From the NCBI GenBank assembly GCA_030447445.1, contig JAUJOW010000003.1, positions 113,698 to 177,697 of the forward strand: a DNA stretch of 64,000 bases, written 5' to 3'. A model generated the notes under the pieces. That model did no database searches. It saw only the letters and a list, made by a program, of their open reading frames with translations, and was not told the DNA's origin. Made by a program: the position numbers and the translations under genes. This DNA comes from Acidimicrobiales bacterium (GTDB taxonomy: Bacteria; Actinomycetota; Acidimicrobiia; Acidimicrobiales; Iamiaceae). This document shows, piece by piece, positions 1 through 9,394 of this stretch (positions are counted from its first letter, which is position 1; each line of letters opens with the position of its first letter).

Positions 1-2671
1 GGAGCACCACCCGCTCGTGCAACGCCTCCTCGAACACGGCGTGGCCGGCGCGGCCCTGCTCCTTGGCCCGGTACATGGCGGCGTCGGCGTCGCGGATGAG
101 GGCCTCGGGGTCGGCCCTGGCGCTGTCGGCCAGGGTGATGCCGACGCTGGCCGTCACGACCACCTCTTCGCCGCCGAGCTCGAAGGGATCGAGCAGGGCG
201 GCGGCCAGCGCCTCGGCCACGGCGACAGCCCCGACCTCGCCGCCCACCTCCTCGCACACGACGAGGAACTCGTCGCCTCCCAGGCGCCCCACGGTGTCCC
301 CGGCGCGGACGGCACCGGTGAAGCGCTCGGCGACGTGGCCGAGGAGGAGGTCACCGGCAGCGTGGCCCAGGCTGTCGTTTATGAGCTTGAACTGGTCGAG
401 GTCGACGAGGAGGACGGCCACGTCGGCGGTGCGGCGCCGGCCCCGGAGCAACGCCTGGCTGACCCGGTCGAGCAGCAGGGTGCGGTTCGGGAGCCCGGTC
501 AGCTCGTCGGCCACGGCGAGGTGCTCGAGCCGCTCCTCGAAGCGTCGCCGCTCGACGGCGATGGCAGCGAGGTCGCGGGCTCGCTCCACGATCTCGACCT
601 CGGCCGGTTCGGGACCCCGGGCCTCGGGCACGAACACGGCCACCACCCCCAGGTGGGCGCCGGTGCCGGGCGCCGTCATCGGGTAGCACCAGCAGGCGCG
701 AAAGCCGGCCGCCTGGACGGCGGGGTGCAGCGCCTTCCACCGGCGGTCGTTGGCGATGTCGGGAAACAGGGTGGGCTGACCGGAGCGCACCGCCTGGCCG
801 ATCTCGGCCTCGGGCGGGGACATGTCGAGGGCGGCGACGAGCGTGCCCGGGAGCGAGGTGGGGAAGGGGTGGCGCATCACGTCGTCGGCGTCGAGGATCG
901 ACACGGTGACCCCCGAGCCCGGCAGCCGGTCCTCGATGAGAGCCGCCGCCCGCTCGACCGTGGTCATCAAGGGCCGGCCCCGCGCTACTCCCTCGAGGGC
1001 GTTGGCCTGGTCCCGCACGAGGTCCTCGGCCCGGCGACGGTCGCTCACGTCGCGGCCGTTGAGGACGATGCCCTCCACGTCGGGGTCGTCGACCAGGTTG
1101 GTGCCGAGCACCTCCAGGTTGCGCCACGTGCCGCCCACCCACACCCGCAACTCGACCGGGTCGGAGCGGCCGGGGGTCGACACCGCCGCCTGCAGCGCTT
1201 GCCGGGCGATCGGCTGGTCGTCGGGGTGCACCTGGTCGAACACGTCCCTGAGGCCCTCGGCATCCTCCGGCAGGCCGAGCACCTCGGTCACCGCGGGGCT
1301 CGAGTAGCGCACCGAGCCGTCCCGGTCGACGAGCACGATGACGTCGGAGGAGTTCTGGACGAGGGCACGGAACCGACGCTCGCTCTGGCGCAGGGCGTTG
1401 GCCGCCTCCACCTGGTGGGTGACGTCGTGGGCGTTGACGACGATGCCGTGCACGTCTGAGTCGGTGCTGAGGTCGTGGCCGAAGACGTCGAGGAAGCGGA
1501 TGCTTCCGTCCTCGTGCACCATCCGCCAGCGGCTGCTCGTGGAGGCCGGGCCGTCGCCGCTGACCGAGGCCACCTCGAAGCGGGCGAAGTCGACGTCGTC
1601 AGGGTGCACCAGCTCGAAGCAGTCGCCGCCGACGAGGTCCTCGGCGGCGCGACCGAGGACGGCGCCCGCCGAGGGCGACGCCCAGGAGATGGTGCCGTCC
1701 CGGTCGATCAGCAGGATGAGGTCGAAGCCGTGGCGCACGAGGGACTGCGACCAGGCCTCGCTGCGCCGCAAGCGCTCCTCGGCCTCGTGGCGGTCGGTGT
1801 CGTCGCGGGCGCTGACGACGAGACCCCCGACGGTGGGGTCGTCGAGCCTGTTCGTGACGACCGCCTGGAAGAAGCGCACCGACCCGTCAGCAGCCCGCAG
1901 GTTCACCCCGAACGGGCCGTGCGGGCCCGGTGTGCGGGAGATGGTGCTGAAGCGGTCGTCGAAGCCCGGGTGCAAGTCACGCACGACGATGTCGGCGACG
2001 GGCTGGCCGACCAGGGCCGAGGGCTCCCAGCCGAGCACGGTGCGCATCGCCGGGCTGACGAAGGCGAAGGTGATGTCCTCGTCGACCACGGCCACGATGT
2101 CGGAGACGTGCTCGATGAGGGACCGGAACCGGTGTTCCTCCCGGACGCGGTCGGAGATGTCCCGGTACATGGACACGACGGCCGGCTCGCCGCCTTCGAC
2201 CTCGACGCCGAAGTGGGTGACGACAGCCCAGAACGGGGTCCCGTCCTGCCGTTCGAGCACCGTCTCCACCGAGACCGCCTGCCCGGCGTCGACCCTCCTG
2301 GTGATCTCCTCGTCGAGGCACGGGTCGGTGTCGGGACTGCGGAGGAAGCCGGGGCGGCGCCCGATCACCTCGTCGAGGTCGTAGCCGGTCAGCTCGGTGA
2401 AGGCGTGGTTGGCGTAGGCCACCCGGCGGGTGCGACCCCCGGCCCGGCGCCGGGTGATGACCACGGCGTCGGAGGCCTGGACCACAACCGCCTCGAAGAG
2501 GGCGAGCCGCTCGGGGTCGGTGAGAGCCGACACGGCCGGGACGAACGCCGGCGTCGGCTCGGTCGGTGGGTTGCCAAGGGTCGGTGGCTCGTCCGGGGTC
2601 GGTGGGTCGACCGGAGCCTCCGGGCCCGGCAGCGAGGTCGTCACTGCACCCAGTATCGTCACATCGCCCAC
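1..2671 (-). CDS. multi-PAS/GAF diguanylate cyclase (GGDEF), 3' end beyond window
   Basis: Cytoplasmic sensor protein predicted to make cyclic di-GMP. Reading from GTG 2671 (GTG 2662 and 2644 are also in frame) I see four PAS domains (roughly residues 45-150, 170-285, 290-410, 425-545), a GAF domain (555-700) and a GGDEF domain (715-880). The DELTGLPNR motif opens the GGDEF domain, the GGDEF signature itself is intact, and an RxxD inhibitory site (RAGD) sits five residues before it. No membrane segment is visible. The gene runs off the left edge just after the GGDEF domain; the last residues resemble the usual linker into an EAL domain, so the full protein may be bifunctional (inference). It is divergent from the hydrolase at 2792. 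The signals sensed cannot be told from sequence. Confidence 0.85.
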   Translation of the reverse strand, partial: MGDVTILGAVTTSLPGPEAPVDPPTPDEPPTLGNPPTEPTPAFVPAVSALTDPERLALFEAVVVQASDAVVITRRRAGGRTRRVAYANHAFTELTGYDLDEVIGRRPGFLRSPDTDPCLDEEITRRVDAGQAVSVETVLERQDGTPFWAVVTHFGVEVEGGEPAVVSMYRDISDRVREEHRFRSLIEHVSDIVAVVDEDITFAFVSPAMRTVLGWEPSALVGQPVADIVVRDLHPGFDDRFSTISRTPGPHGPFGVNLRAADGSVRFFQAVVTNRLDDPTVGGLVVSARDDTDRHEAEERLRRSEAWSQSLVRHGFDLILLIDRDGTISWASPSAGAVLGRAAEDLVGGDCFELVHPDDVDFARFEVASVSGDGPASTSSRWRMVHEDGSIRFLDVFGHDLSTDSDVHGIVVNAHDVTHQVEAANALRQSERRFRALVQNSSDVIVLVDRDGSVRYSSPAVTEVLGLPEDAEGLRDVFDQVHPDDQPIARQALQAAVSTPGRSDPVELRVWVGGTWRNLEVLGTNLVDDPDVEGIVLNGRDVSDRRRAEDLVRDQANALEGVARGRPLMTTVERAAALIEDRLPGSGVTVSILDADDVMRHPFPTSLPGTLVAALDMSPPEAEIGQAVRSGQPTLFPDIANDRRWKALHPAVQAAGFRACWCYPMTAPGTGAHLGVVAVFVPEARGPEPAEVEIVERARDLAAIAVERRRFEERLEHLAVADELTGLPNRTLLLDRVSQALLRGRRRTADVAVLLVDLDQFKLINDSLGHAAGDLLLGHVAERFTGAVRAGDTVGRLGGDEFLVVCEEVGGEVGAVAVAEALAAALLDPFELGGEEVVVTASVGITLADSARADPEALIRDADAAMYRAKEQGRAGHAVFEEALHERVVL

Positions 2672-2754
2672 AAAGCACCACCTGCCGTGCTGATGTGCCC
2701 ACGAACGCGCGAGCGGGAGGAAGCGGCCCGTGGTCCCGAGAGGCGGTGGGCGGG

Positions 2755-2784
2755 TTGACAGTCGCCGGCCGCCCCGCCTAGGCC
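2755..2784 (+). promoter_or_regulatory. promoter of the hydrolase-xseAB genes, leaderless type
   Basis: A perfect -35 TTGACA (2755-2760) is followed after 18 bp by TAGGCC (2779-2784). The GTG start of the hydrolase lies 7 nt downstream of the -10, so the transcript probably begins at or next to the start codon. No Shine-Dalgarno sequence is present. Confidence 0.5.
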
Positions 2785-2791
2785 TGCCTCC

Positions 2792-3784
2792 GTGCCGACC
2801 GACCTCGACCCGACCGGCCTCGACCCGAGCGGCCTCGGCCCGACCGACGACGTGGTCGACCCTGACGCCACCGCCGAGTCCCACCCTGATGTGGCCTTCG
2901 CCCGCGTCCACGGCCACGAGGTGGCCTACCTGGCCGCCGGGCGAGGGCCGGTGGTGGTGCTCGTGCACGGCATCGCCGGCAGCTCCGGCACGTGGGCCAA
3001 GGTGCTCCCGGCGTTGGCCGAGCACCACACCGTGATCGCCCCCGACCTCCTGGGCCACGGCCAGTCGGCCAAGCCGCGGGGCGACTACAGCCTCGGCGCC
3101 TACGCCTCGGGGATCCGGGACCTGCTCACGCTGCTCGGCCACGAGCGGGCCACCTTCGTGGGCCACAGCCTGGGGGGAGGCATCGCCATGCAGCTCGCCT
3201 ACCAGTTCCCCCAGATGTGCGAGCGCCTGGTGTTGGTGGCCAGCGGGGGGCTGGGCCGGGAGGTCAACCCGCTGCTCCGCCTGGTGAGCCTCCCCGGTGC
3301 CGAGCTGGTGCTGCCCCTCGTGCTCAGCGGCCGGATCCACCGAACCCTGGGAGCACTGACCCGCCGCCTGGCCGGTGTCGGCCTCGAGCCCGGCGTGCTC
3401 GGCGGGGAGATGTGGCGGAGCTACACCGCCCTCACCCAACCCCGCGACCAAGCGGCCTTCGTCCACACCGTCCGGTCGGTGATCGACCTCCGCGGCCAAC
3501 GGGTGAGCGCCCGTGACCGCCTCTACCTGGCCTCCGACGTCCCCACGCTCATCGTCTGGGGCGACCGGGACCGGGTCATCCCCGTGGGCCACGCCCACGC
3601 CGCCCACGCCCTCATCCCCAACAGCCGCCTCGAGGTCGTGCGTGGGGCCGGGCACTTCCTCCCGCTCGAGCGGCCGGCCGCCTTCCTCGACGTGCTGGAC
3701 GACTTCCTGGCGTCGACCACCCCTGCCACCTACTCCCCCGAGCGCTGGCAGGACCTGCTGGTCGACGGCGATGGGCGCGTGTGA
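2792..3784 (+). CDS. alpha/beta-fold hydrolase
   Basis: 330-residue alpha/beta hydrolase of unknown substrate. The oxyanion-hole HG lies at residues 59-60, the nucleophile elbow GHSLG at 124-128 (Ser126), an acid candidate in WGDRD (Asp258/260) and the catalytic His in GAGHF (His288), so the triad is complete. The first 30 residues are an Asp/Pro-rich tail with no signal peptide. The GTG start at 2792 is favoured because a TTGACA/TAGGCC promoter ends 7 nt upstream. The stop overlaps the GTG of xseA by 4 nt (GTGA), so it is translationally coupled to exonuclease VII; that pairing does not reveal its function. Haloperoxidase, epoxide hydrolase or esterase activities are all possible. Confidence 0.85.
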   Translation: MPTDLDPTGLDPSGLGPTDDVVDPDATAESHPDVAFARVHGHEVAYLAAGRGPVVVLVHGIAGSSGTWAKVLPALAEHHTVIAPDLLGHGQSAKPRGDYSLGAYASGIRDLLTLLGHERATFVGHSLGGGIAMQLAYQFPQMCERLVLVASGGLGREVNPLLRLVSLPGAELVLPLVLSGRIHRTLGALTRRLAGVGLEPGVLGGEMWRSYTALTQPRDQAAFVHTVRSVIDLRGQRVSARDRLYLASDVPTLIVWGDRDRVIPVGHAHAAHALIPNSRLEVVRGAGHFLPLERPAAFLDVLDDFLASTTPATYSPERWQDLLVDGDGRV

Positions 3785-5052
3785 CCGATACCGTCGCAGG
3801 GGTGGACGAACGGACCTACGGCGTGGCCGAGCTGGCCGGGGTGCTGGGCCGGGTGGTGGCCCAGACCTTCCCGGGTGAGGTGTGGGTGCGGGGCCAGATC
3901 CGCAACCTGTCCCGCTCGGCCGCCGGCCACGTCTACTTCGACCTGGCCGAGCCCGGTCCGGCCGGCACCAACCCGACGGCGCTCGTACCGGTCGTGCTCT
4001 TCGCCGGTGACAAGCCAGCGGTCAACGAGGTGATGCGCGGGGCCGGTGCCGGGCGCATCACCGACGGCGTGGAGGTGCGGCTCCGGGGCCGCCTGGGGTG
4101 GTACGCCACCGGCGGTCGCCTGCAGCTGCGCATGAGCGCCGTCGACCCCACCTACACCCTCGGGCGCCTGCTCGAGGATCGTGACCGGCTGCTGGCCCGC
4201 CTTCGAGCCGACGGCCTGCTCGAGCGCAACGGGAGCCGCTCCTTCCCGCTCGTGCCCTTGCGGGTCGGCCTGGTGACGAGCGTCGGCAGCGCCGCCCACG
4301 CCGACTTCCTCCACGAGCTGGAGGCGAGCGGCTTCGGGTTCCGGGTGACGGTCGCCGACGCCCGCACGCAGGGCGTCGACGCCGGGCGCTCGGTCGCTGC
4401 CGCCGTCGCCCGCCTCGCTGCCACCGAGGTCGACGTGGTGGCCATCGTCCGGGGAGGTGGCTCACGCACCGACCTCGCCCCCTTCGACGGGGAGATGATC
4501 GCCCGCGGCGTCGCCGCCGCCGGCGTTCCCGTGCTGACCGGCATCGGCCATGAGGTCGATCGCAGCGTCGCCGACGAGGTCGCCCACACCGCCTGCAAGA
4601 CGCCCACCGCCTGCGCCGCCGCCCTCGTCGAGCGGGTGGCGACGGCACTGGTCGGCTTCGACGGCGCCTGGGAGGCGATCCATCGCCGGGCGACGGCGCG
4701 CACCGTCGCCGTCGACGAACGCCTGCAGTCGGCCGCCACCCGGGTGGCCCGCGCCGGCCGAGCCCACCTGGCCCGCGGTGACCGTGGCCTCCACGACGCC
4801 GCCCGTCGCCTCCACCGCGAGGCCGGACGGGCGCTCACCGGCGCCGACCGAAGGCTCGACGCCACCGAGAGCAGGGCCAAGGGGCTCGACCCGGCGGTGG
4901 CGCTGGCTCGGGGGTGGTCGATCACCCGTGCCGGCGACGGGCGTGTCGTCCGGTCCGTGACGGCCGTGGCTGCCGGGGACGAGCTCGTGACCACACTGCA
5001 CGACGGCACGGTGCGCAGCCGGGTGGAGGTGGCGGCCGGTGATGGCCGCTGA
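3781..5052 (+). CDS. xseA: exodeoxyribonuclease VII large subunit
   Basis: Catalytic subunit of exonuclease VII, which degrades single-stranded DNA in both directions to oligonucleotides during repair. The 423-residue protein has the N-terminal OB-fold (about 1-105, with the GEVWVRGQIRN start typical of the family), the conserved VRGGGS segment near residue 225, and GHEVDRSVAD followed by KTPTA near 256-275. The C-terminal region is Arg/Ala-rich and helical, as expected for the coiled arm that binds the small subunits. GTG 3781 overlaps the upstream hydrolase stop and the 3' end overlaps xseB by 14 nt, giving a tight hydrolase-xseA-xseB unit. Confidence 0.95.
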   Translation: MTDTVAGVDERTYGVAELAGVLGRVVAQTFPGEVWVRGQIRNLSRSAAGHVYFDLAEPGPAGTNPTALVPVVLFAGDKPAVNEVMRGAGAGRITDGVEVRLRGRLGWYATGGRLQLRMSAVDPTYTLGRLLEDRDRLLARLRADGLLERNGSRSFPLVPLRVGLVTSVGSAAHADFLHELEASGFGFRVTVADARTQGVDAGRSVAAAVARLAATEVDVVAIVRGGGSRTDLAPFDGEMIARGVAAAGVPVLTGIGHEVDRSVADEVAHTACKTPTACAAALVERVATALVGFDGAWEAIHRRATARTVAVDERLQSAATRVARAGRAHLARGDRGLHDAARRLHREAGRALTGADRRLDATESRAKGLDPAVALARGWSITRAGDGRVVRSVTAVAAGDELVTTLHDGTVRSRVEVAAGDGR

Positions 5053-5281
5053 CGCCGTCCCGGAGTCGGCTCCGACCGGTGACGGGGGCATGGGGTACGC
5101 CGCCGCCATGGCCGAGCTGGAAGCGATCCTGGCCGAGCTCGAGGGCGACGACCTCGACGTCGACGCGCTCGGGCGCAAGGTGGCGCGCGCCGCTGAGCTG
5201 ATCGGCTGGGCCCGCACCCGCATCGTGGCGGCCCGGGCCGAGCTCGACGAGATCGTCGCCGACCTCGACCCGTCGCCCTAG
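5039..5281 (+). CDS. xseB: exodeoxyribonuclease VII small subunit
   Basis: 80-residue partner of XseA. It has the family pattern: a helix with GYAAAMAELEAILAELEG followed by a long amphipathic helix (VDALGRKVARAAELIGWAR). The GTG at 5039 lies inside the end of xseA; the next codon is an ATG at 5042 that could equally serve as the start. The first 17 residues are an acidic extension before the conserved helix. Its overlap with xseA is the usual arrangement for this complex. Confidence 0.92.
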   Translation: MMAADAVPESAPTGDGGMGYAAAMAELEAILAELEGDDLDVDALGRKVARAAELIGWARTRIVAARAELDEIVADLDPSP

Positions 5282-5291
5282 ACCCGTTCCC

Positions 5292-7490
5292 ATGCCCTGC
5301 CCGTCCGCTCGCCGGATCGTGCCGGCCGTGGTGGTCGTCCTGGTCGCAGTCGGCGGGATGGCCGGTCCTCCGTCGGTCCCGTCGGCGGCCCAGCCGTCGC
5401 CGGGAGCGGGCCGGTTGGCCGCCACCGCCGGCTGGAACGGCCAGTTCCGTCCCGGCCGGCCGATGCCGGTGGCCGTCACCGTCCCGGCCGGTGGGGGAAC
5501 GGTCTCCGCCACCGTCGAGGCCGGCGGCACGTCGACCACCACGTCGGCTCCCGTACCCGGGCGGGGCACCCGAACGGTCGTGGTGGACACCCCCTGGGAC
5601 GTGTCGCGCCTCGAGGTCGACGTCGCCCTCCGCCGGGAGGGGCGCACCGTGGCCACCGGCCGGGCCGTGGCCCGGGCCACGGGAGAGGACGAGGTCGTCG
5701 GCGTGCTCGGGAGCCTGGCCGGCAGGAGGCCGAGGGGCGCCTTCCCCCTCGCCGTCGACGTCGGCACCGCCACCACCGTGGCGCTCACCGGCGCCGACCT
5801 CGGCCACCCCGGTGCGCTCGGCCCGCTGGGCACGGTGGCCGGCGGCGGCGACGACCTCGCCCGGCTCGACGGTTCCGCTCGCCGGGGCCTCCTGGCGTGG
5901 ACGGCCGGCGGTGGCCACCTGCTGGTCGACGACGACGTCGCCCCCCAGTGGCTCCCGGCGGCGTGGCGACCCGACGGCGGCGGCCGGCGGGCGGCGGCGG
6001 GGATGGGCGAGGTGCGGTTGACGGGCCGGCGGTTGGCGGCCGGGGCGTGGGCCACGGTCGTCGAGCCGGCCCCGACGGTCATCCCCGGTGACCCGGCGGT
6101 TGTCGCTCCCGCCTTCGCCGCCGCCGGCCCCGTCGGGCCATCCCTCGCGTCGGCCACCGCCCTGCGCATCCCACCCCTCGGTCTGCTCCTCGTGTTCGTC
6201 ATCGGCTGGGTGGCCCTTGCCGGCCCCGTCACCGTCGCCCTGCTGCGGCGCGGCGGGCAGATGCGCCTGGTCTGGTTGGCCGTGCCCGCCCTGGCCGTCG
6301 TGGTCACGGCCCTGGTCATCGCGGCCGGTACCCGCGTGCGCGACCCCGACCGGGCCGCCTTCGGGGCCTTCGTGCTGGCCACGCCGGGAGCCGACCTCGC
6401 CGGCACGACGGTGGGCGTCCTGTCCCGGGACGGCGGTGAGCGGGTGGTGGAGCTGCCGGCGGTGTGGACGGCGTCGGCGGTGACCGGGGAGCGCTTCGGC
6501 GAGGCCGGCGTGCCGGTGACGTCGTCGGTGCCGCTCGACGGGCCCCGCACCGCGGCCATCGAGCTGGTCGGCGGCCAGTTCGGGGTGCTCGAGAGCCACG
6601 GCTTCCTCGAGCCGAGCCGGCCGCTGACCGTAGAGGCCCGCGCCGGGGGCGACGCCGTCACCGGCACGGTGACCAACCGCAGCGGTGGATCGCTGTCCGA
6701 GGTGGTGGTCTTCGTCGGCGATCGGGCCGTGCCGGTCGGGCCGGTGGCCGCCGGTGACGCCGCCGAATGGAGGGTGGACGTCTCCACCGCCCGCCCCCCC
6801 GCCGACCAGTTCACCCCGGTGGAGTCCCAGGTGTGGCCCGAGGCCTTCGCCGCCTCCGCCGTCTCGACTGCTGGCTCGGGGGCCGACGGTGCCGCCGGGC
6901 CCGGGGGGGACGCAGCCGAGCCCGCCGGCGCCGTGAACCTGAGCGTGTGGACCGAGGTGCTCGACCGGTTCGGCCCCGACCTCCGTTCGCCCGGGGCCGC
7001 CGTGGCCGTCGGGTGGACGGCGGCCCTGCCCGCCCCCGTCGACGTCGGACCCCGCAGCAGCGGCCGCACCGCCGTCATGGCCCGGGGGCCGGTGCGAACC
7101 TCGGGAGCCCTCACCGGCTGGGACGTGCGGCGAGAGCTCGTGCGGGGCCCGGCGGCCACGACCGTCGACGGTCCCCGCGGGACGCCGGTGCAGGGCGCGG
7201 TGGTCCGCTTCGTCGTCCCCGCCGCCGACGGCACCGCCGGCACGCCGGCCGGCGCCGGCGGGCTGGAGCTCGTGGTGCCGGCGGCGGTGGCCACCGCCGA
7301 GGTGTGGCTCGGGGACCGTTGGTCGCCCCTCACCGCCAGGTCCTCCAGCCCGGATCTCGGTGCTCCAGCCACCGCCGTCGACCTCCCCGCGGGGGCCGTC
7401 GTCGATGGTGCCGTGCACGTCCGCGTCGGTGTCCGGACCGACGCTCCGCCCGCCGGGGCCGCCGAGCTCCTCGTCCGGTCGGCCCGATGA
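5292..7490 (+). CDS. secreted/membrane protein linked to an ABC-2 transporter, function unknown
   Basis: 732-residue protein that I cannot assign to a named family. It begins with a signal-peptide-like segment (hydrophobic residues about 10-25, then Ala/Pro), followed by a roughly 270-residue extracytoplasmic Gly/Ala/Val-rich beta-type domain, two adjacent transmembrane helices near residues 300-355 with a short Arg-containing turn, and a second long beta-rich region to the C-terminus. The ATG at 5292 is 10 nt after xseB. Its stop overlaps the start of the ABC ATPase (ATGA at 7487-7490), so it is coupled to that transporter and probably works with it at the cell envelope (inference from context). 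Confidence 0.75.
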   Translation: MPCPSARRIVPAVVVVLVAVGGMAGPPSVPSAAQPSPGAGRLAATAGWNGQFRPGRPMPVAVTVPAGGGTVSATVEAGGTSTTTSAPVPGRGTRTVVVDTPWDVSRLEVDVALRREGRTVATGRAVARATGEDEVVGVLGSLAGRRPRGAFPLAVDVGTATTVALTGADLGHPGALGPLGTVAGGGDDLARLDGSARRGLLAWTAGGGHLLVDDDVAPQWLPAAWRPDGGGRRAAAGMGEVRLTGRRLAAGAWATVVEPAPTVIPGDPAVVAPAFAAAGPVGPSLASATALRIPPLGLLLVFVIGWVALAGPVTVALLRRGGQMRLVWLAVPALAVVVTALVIAAGTRVRDPDRAAFGAFVLATPGADLAGTTVGVLSRDGGERVVELPAVWTASAVTGERFGEAGVPVTSSVPLDGPRTAAIELVGGQFGVLESHGFLEPSRPLTVEARAGGDAVTGTVTNRSGGSLSEVVVFVGDRAVPVGPVAAGDAAEWRVDVSTARPPADQFTPVESQVWPEAFAASAVSTAGSGADGAAGPGGDAAEPAGAVNLSVWTEVLDRFGPDLRSPGAAVAVGWTAALPAPVDVGPRSSGRTAVMARGPVRTSGALTGWDVRRELVRGPAATTVDGPRGTPVQGAVVRFVVPAADGTAGTPAGAGGLELVVPAAVATAEVWLGDRWSPLTARSSSPDLGAPATAVDLPAGAVVDGAVHVRVGVRTDAPPAGAAELLVRSAR

Positions 7491-8485
7491 GCGTCGGCCC
7501 CTCGACCGCGCCCGCCGGCCGGCCGGTCGGCGCGCCGGCGGTCCGGGCGGTCGGGCTCACGTGCCGCTTCGGGGCCATCCGGGCCGTCGACAGCCTCGAC
7601 CTCGAGGTGGCCACGGGCACGGTGTTCGGGTTGGTCGGCCGCAACGGCGCCGGCAAGACCACCACCCTGTCGGTGTTGGCCACCCTCCTGGCCCCCACCC
7701 GGGGACGGGTCGAGGTGCTCGGCCTCGACCCGGTCACCCAGGCCCACGAGCTGCGGGGCCGCATCGGCTACGTGCCCGCCGAGGGAGGCCACTACGACGG
7801 CGTGACCGTGGGCGAGTACCTCGGGTTCTACACCGGCGCCTACCACCTTCCCCGGTCCGCCCGGAGCCAGCGGGTCGACGAGCTCCTCGCCGTGGTGGGC
7901 CTCGACGACCGGCGAGACTCCCCGGTGGGCGCCCTCAGCCGAGGCATGCAGCAACGCCTCGATGTGGCCCGGGCGCTTGTGCACGACCCGGAGCTGCTCG
8001 TGCTCGACGAGCCCGCCAGCGGCCTCGACCCCCGCGGCCGGGTGCAGCTGCGCCGCCTGCTGGGCGCGCTCCGGGCTCAAGGGCGCACCATCGTGGTGAG
8101 CTCCCACGTCCTGTCCGACCTCGAGGCCATCTGCGACCACGTGGCCATCATCGACCGAGGCCGAGTGGTGGCCGCCGGCGACCCCCGCTCGCTGCACCGA
8201 CGGGCCGACGGCACCCGCACCGTACGGGTCCGTCTCGCCGACGGCGCCGAGCGCACCGTGTCGGTGGAGGACCAGGCCGCTCAACGAGCCCTGCTGCGCT
8301 ACCTGGTGGTCGAGCGGGAGCTCCCGGTGATCGAGTTCAGCCGCACCGTCGGTGGGCTGGAGGAGCTGTTCCTCCATCTCACCGAGGACGGCGATGCCGA
8401 CGACGCCGCCCGCGCTGACGACACCCTTTCGTCGTTCCTGGCCAAGGCTCCCCGCCGTCGCTGGCCCTTGTGGCGGCGCCGGTGA
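7487..8485 (+). CDS. ABC-2 type transporter, ATP-binding protein
   Basis: 332-residue ATPase of an exporter-type ABC system. Walker A GRNGAGKTT is at residues 51-59, the signature LSRGMQQR near 150-157, Walker B LLVLDEP near 170, and an H-loop in VSSHVLSDLE. About 100 residues follow the nucleotide-binding domain and end in a Lys/Arg-rich tail. The signature SRGMQQR and the GLDPRGR D-loop are typical of the NatA/CcmA-like group. It overlaps the upstream secreted protein (ATGA) and the downstream permease (GTGA), so the three form one translationally coupled module. The substrate is unknown. Confidence 0.9.
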   Translation: MSVGPSTAPAGRPVGAPAVRAVGLTCRFGAIRAVDSLDLEVATGTVFGLVGRNGAGKTTTLSVLATLLAPTRGRVEVLGLDPVTQAHELRGRIGYVPAEGGHYDGVTVGEYLGFYTGAYHLPRSARSQRVDELLAVVGLDDRRDSPVGALSRGMQQRLDVARALVHDPELLVLDEPASGLDPRGRVQLRRLLGALRAQGRTIVVSSHVLSDLEAICDHVAIIDRGRVVAAGDPRSLHRRADGTRTVRVRLADGAERTVSVEDQAAQRALLRYLVVERELPVIEFSRTVGGLEELFLHLTEDGDADDAARADDTLSSFLAKAPRRRWPLWRRR

Positions 8486-9390
8486 CGCCGGGACCGGGGG
8501 CGCCGGGGCGGGTGCTGACCGGGCGGGACAACCCGGTGCTCGAGCTGGAGCTCCGGCGGCGCACCCGCGGGCCCGCCGTGGCCGTCGCCGTGGCCGTCCA
8601 CCTCGCCGTGCTCGGCGCCGTGGTCCTGCTCGTCTACCGCGGCCGGACCGGCGGGGTCGGGCTGTTCGCGACACCGACGGCCAGCGAGACGGCGTCGATC
8701 GGTCGCAGCCTGTTCCAGTGGACGGCGTTCGCGCTGTGCCTGGCGGTGATGGCCGTCGTCCCCGGCCTCACCGCTGGGGCCATCGCCGGCGAGCGCGAGC
8801 GCCGCACCATGACCGCCCTCCAGCTCACCCTCCTCCGGCCGTGGGAGATCCTCGCCGGCAAGCTGGGCGCCGCGGTCGCCTTCCTGGCCGTTCTTGTGGC
8901 GGTGGCCCTGCCCCTGCTGGCCGTGGGCCACGTGATCGGAGGCGTGACCGTGGCCCGGGTGGTGGCCACCGCTGCGGGGGTGCTGGCCACGGGCACCGCC
9001 CTGGCCGCCCTCACGCTGGCCTGCTCGGCGCTCACGGCCCGGGTCCAGGCGGCGACGGCGCTGGCCTACGGGGCGGTGGTCCTGCTCGTGCTGGGCACGT
9101 TCGCCATGGCCGGCGCCGCCGCCGTGCTCGACGGCGCCGTCGGCGACGACCCGGCCGACCCCCCCGCCGTCCTCCTCGCCCCCAACCCCCTCCTGGTGGT
9201 GAGCGACCTGGCCGCCGACCGGAGCGGCGGCCTGTCCGTCGACACCCCGCTCGACGGCCTCGTCGGCCTGACCCGGCCGGCCGACGGCGACGACCGGACG
9301 ATCCCCGTGTGGTTCATCGGTCTCGGGCTCCAGGGCGCCGCCGCCACCGGCGCGCTCGCCCTGGCCGCCCGCCACCTCCGCCGCGGTTGA
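8482..9390 (+). CDS. ABC-2 type transporter, permease
   Basis: Integral membrane partner of the ATPase at 7487. About six hydrophobic segments are visible, starting with AVAVAVHLAVLGAVVLLVY. The cytoplasmic loop AGERERRTMTALQLTLLRPW with the following ILAGKLGAA is the typical ABC-2 coupling-helix region (GERERGTLELLLTTPVSRWEI-like). GTG 8482 overlaps the ATPase stop (GTGA); GTG 8470 is an in-frame alternative four codons upstream. The 3' end faces phoD with only 4 nt between the stops and no obvious terminator hairpin. Confidence 0.88.
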   Translation: MTPGPGAPGRVLTGRDNPVLELELRRRTRGPAVAVAVAVHLAVLGAVVLLVYRGRTGGVGLFATPTASETASIGRSLFQWTAFALCLAVMAVVPGLTAGAIAGERERRTMTALQLTLLRPWEILAGKLGAAVAFLAVLVAVALPLLAVGHVIGGVTVARVVATAAGVLATGTALAALTLACSALTARVQAATALAYGAVVLLVLGTFAMAGAAAVLDGAVGDDPADPPAVLLAPNPLLVVSDLAADRSGGLSVDTPLDGLVGLTRPADGDDRTIPVWFIGLGLQGAAATGALALAARHLRRG

Positions 9391-9394
9391 GCGG

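Noticed and set aside
17-1459. Long plus-strand open frame (480 codons) opposite the GGDEF gene
   Set aside because: Its protein has no domain pattern and is an Ala/Gly/His/Val-rich mirror of the minus-strand PAS/GGDEF coding sequence, as expected for antisense frames in very GC-rich DNA.
4152-8674. Very long minus-strand open frames (1088 and 1250 codons)
   Set aside because: They lie antisense to xseA, xseB, the membrane protein and the ABC genes, which all have clear motifs. Their translations are low-complexity Arg/Pro/Gly/Ser with no recognisable domain.
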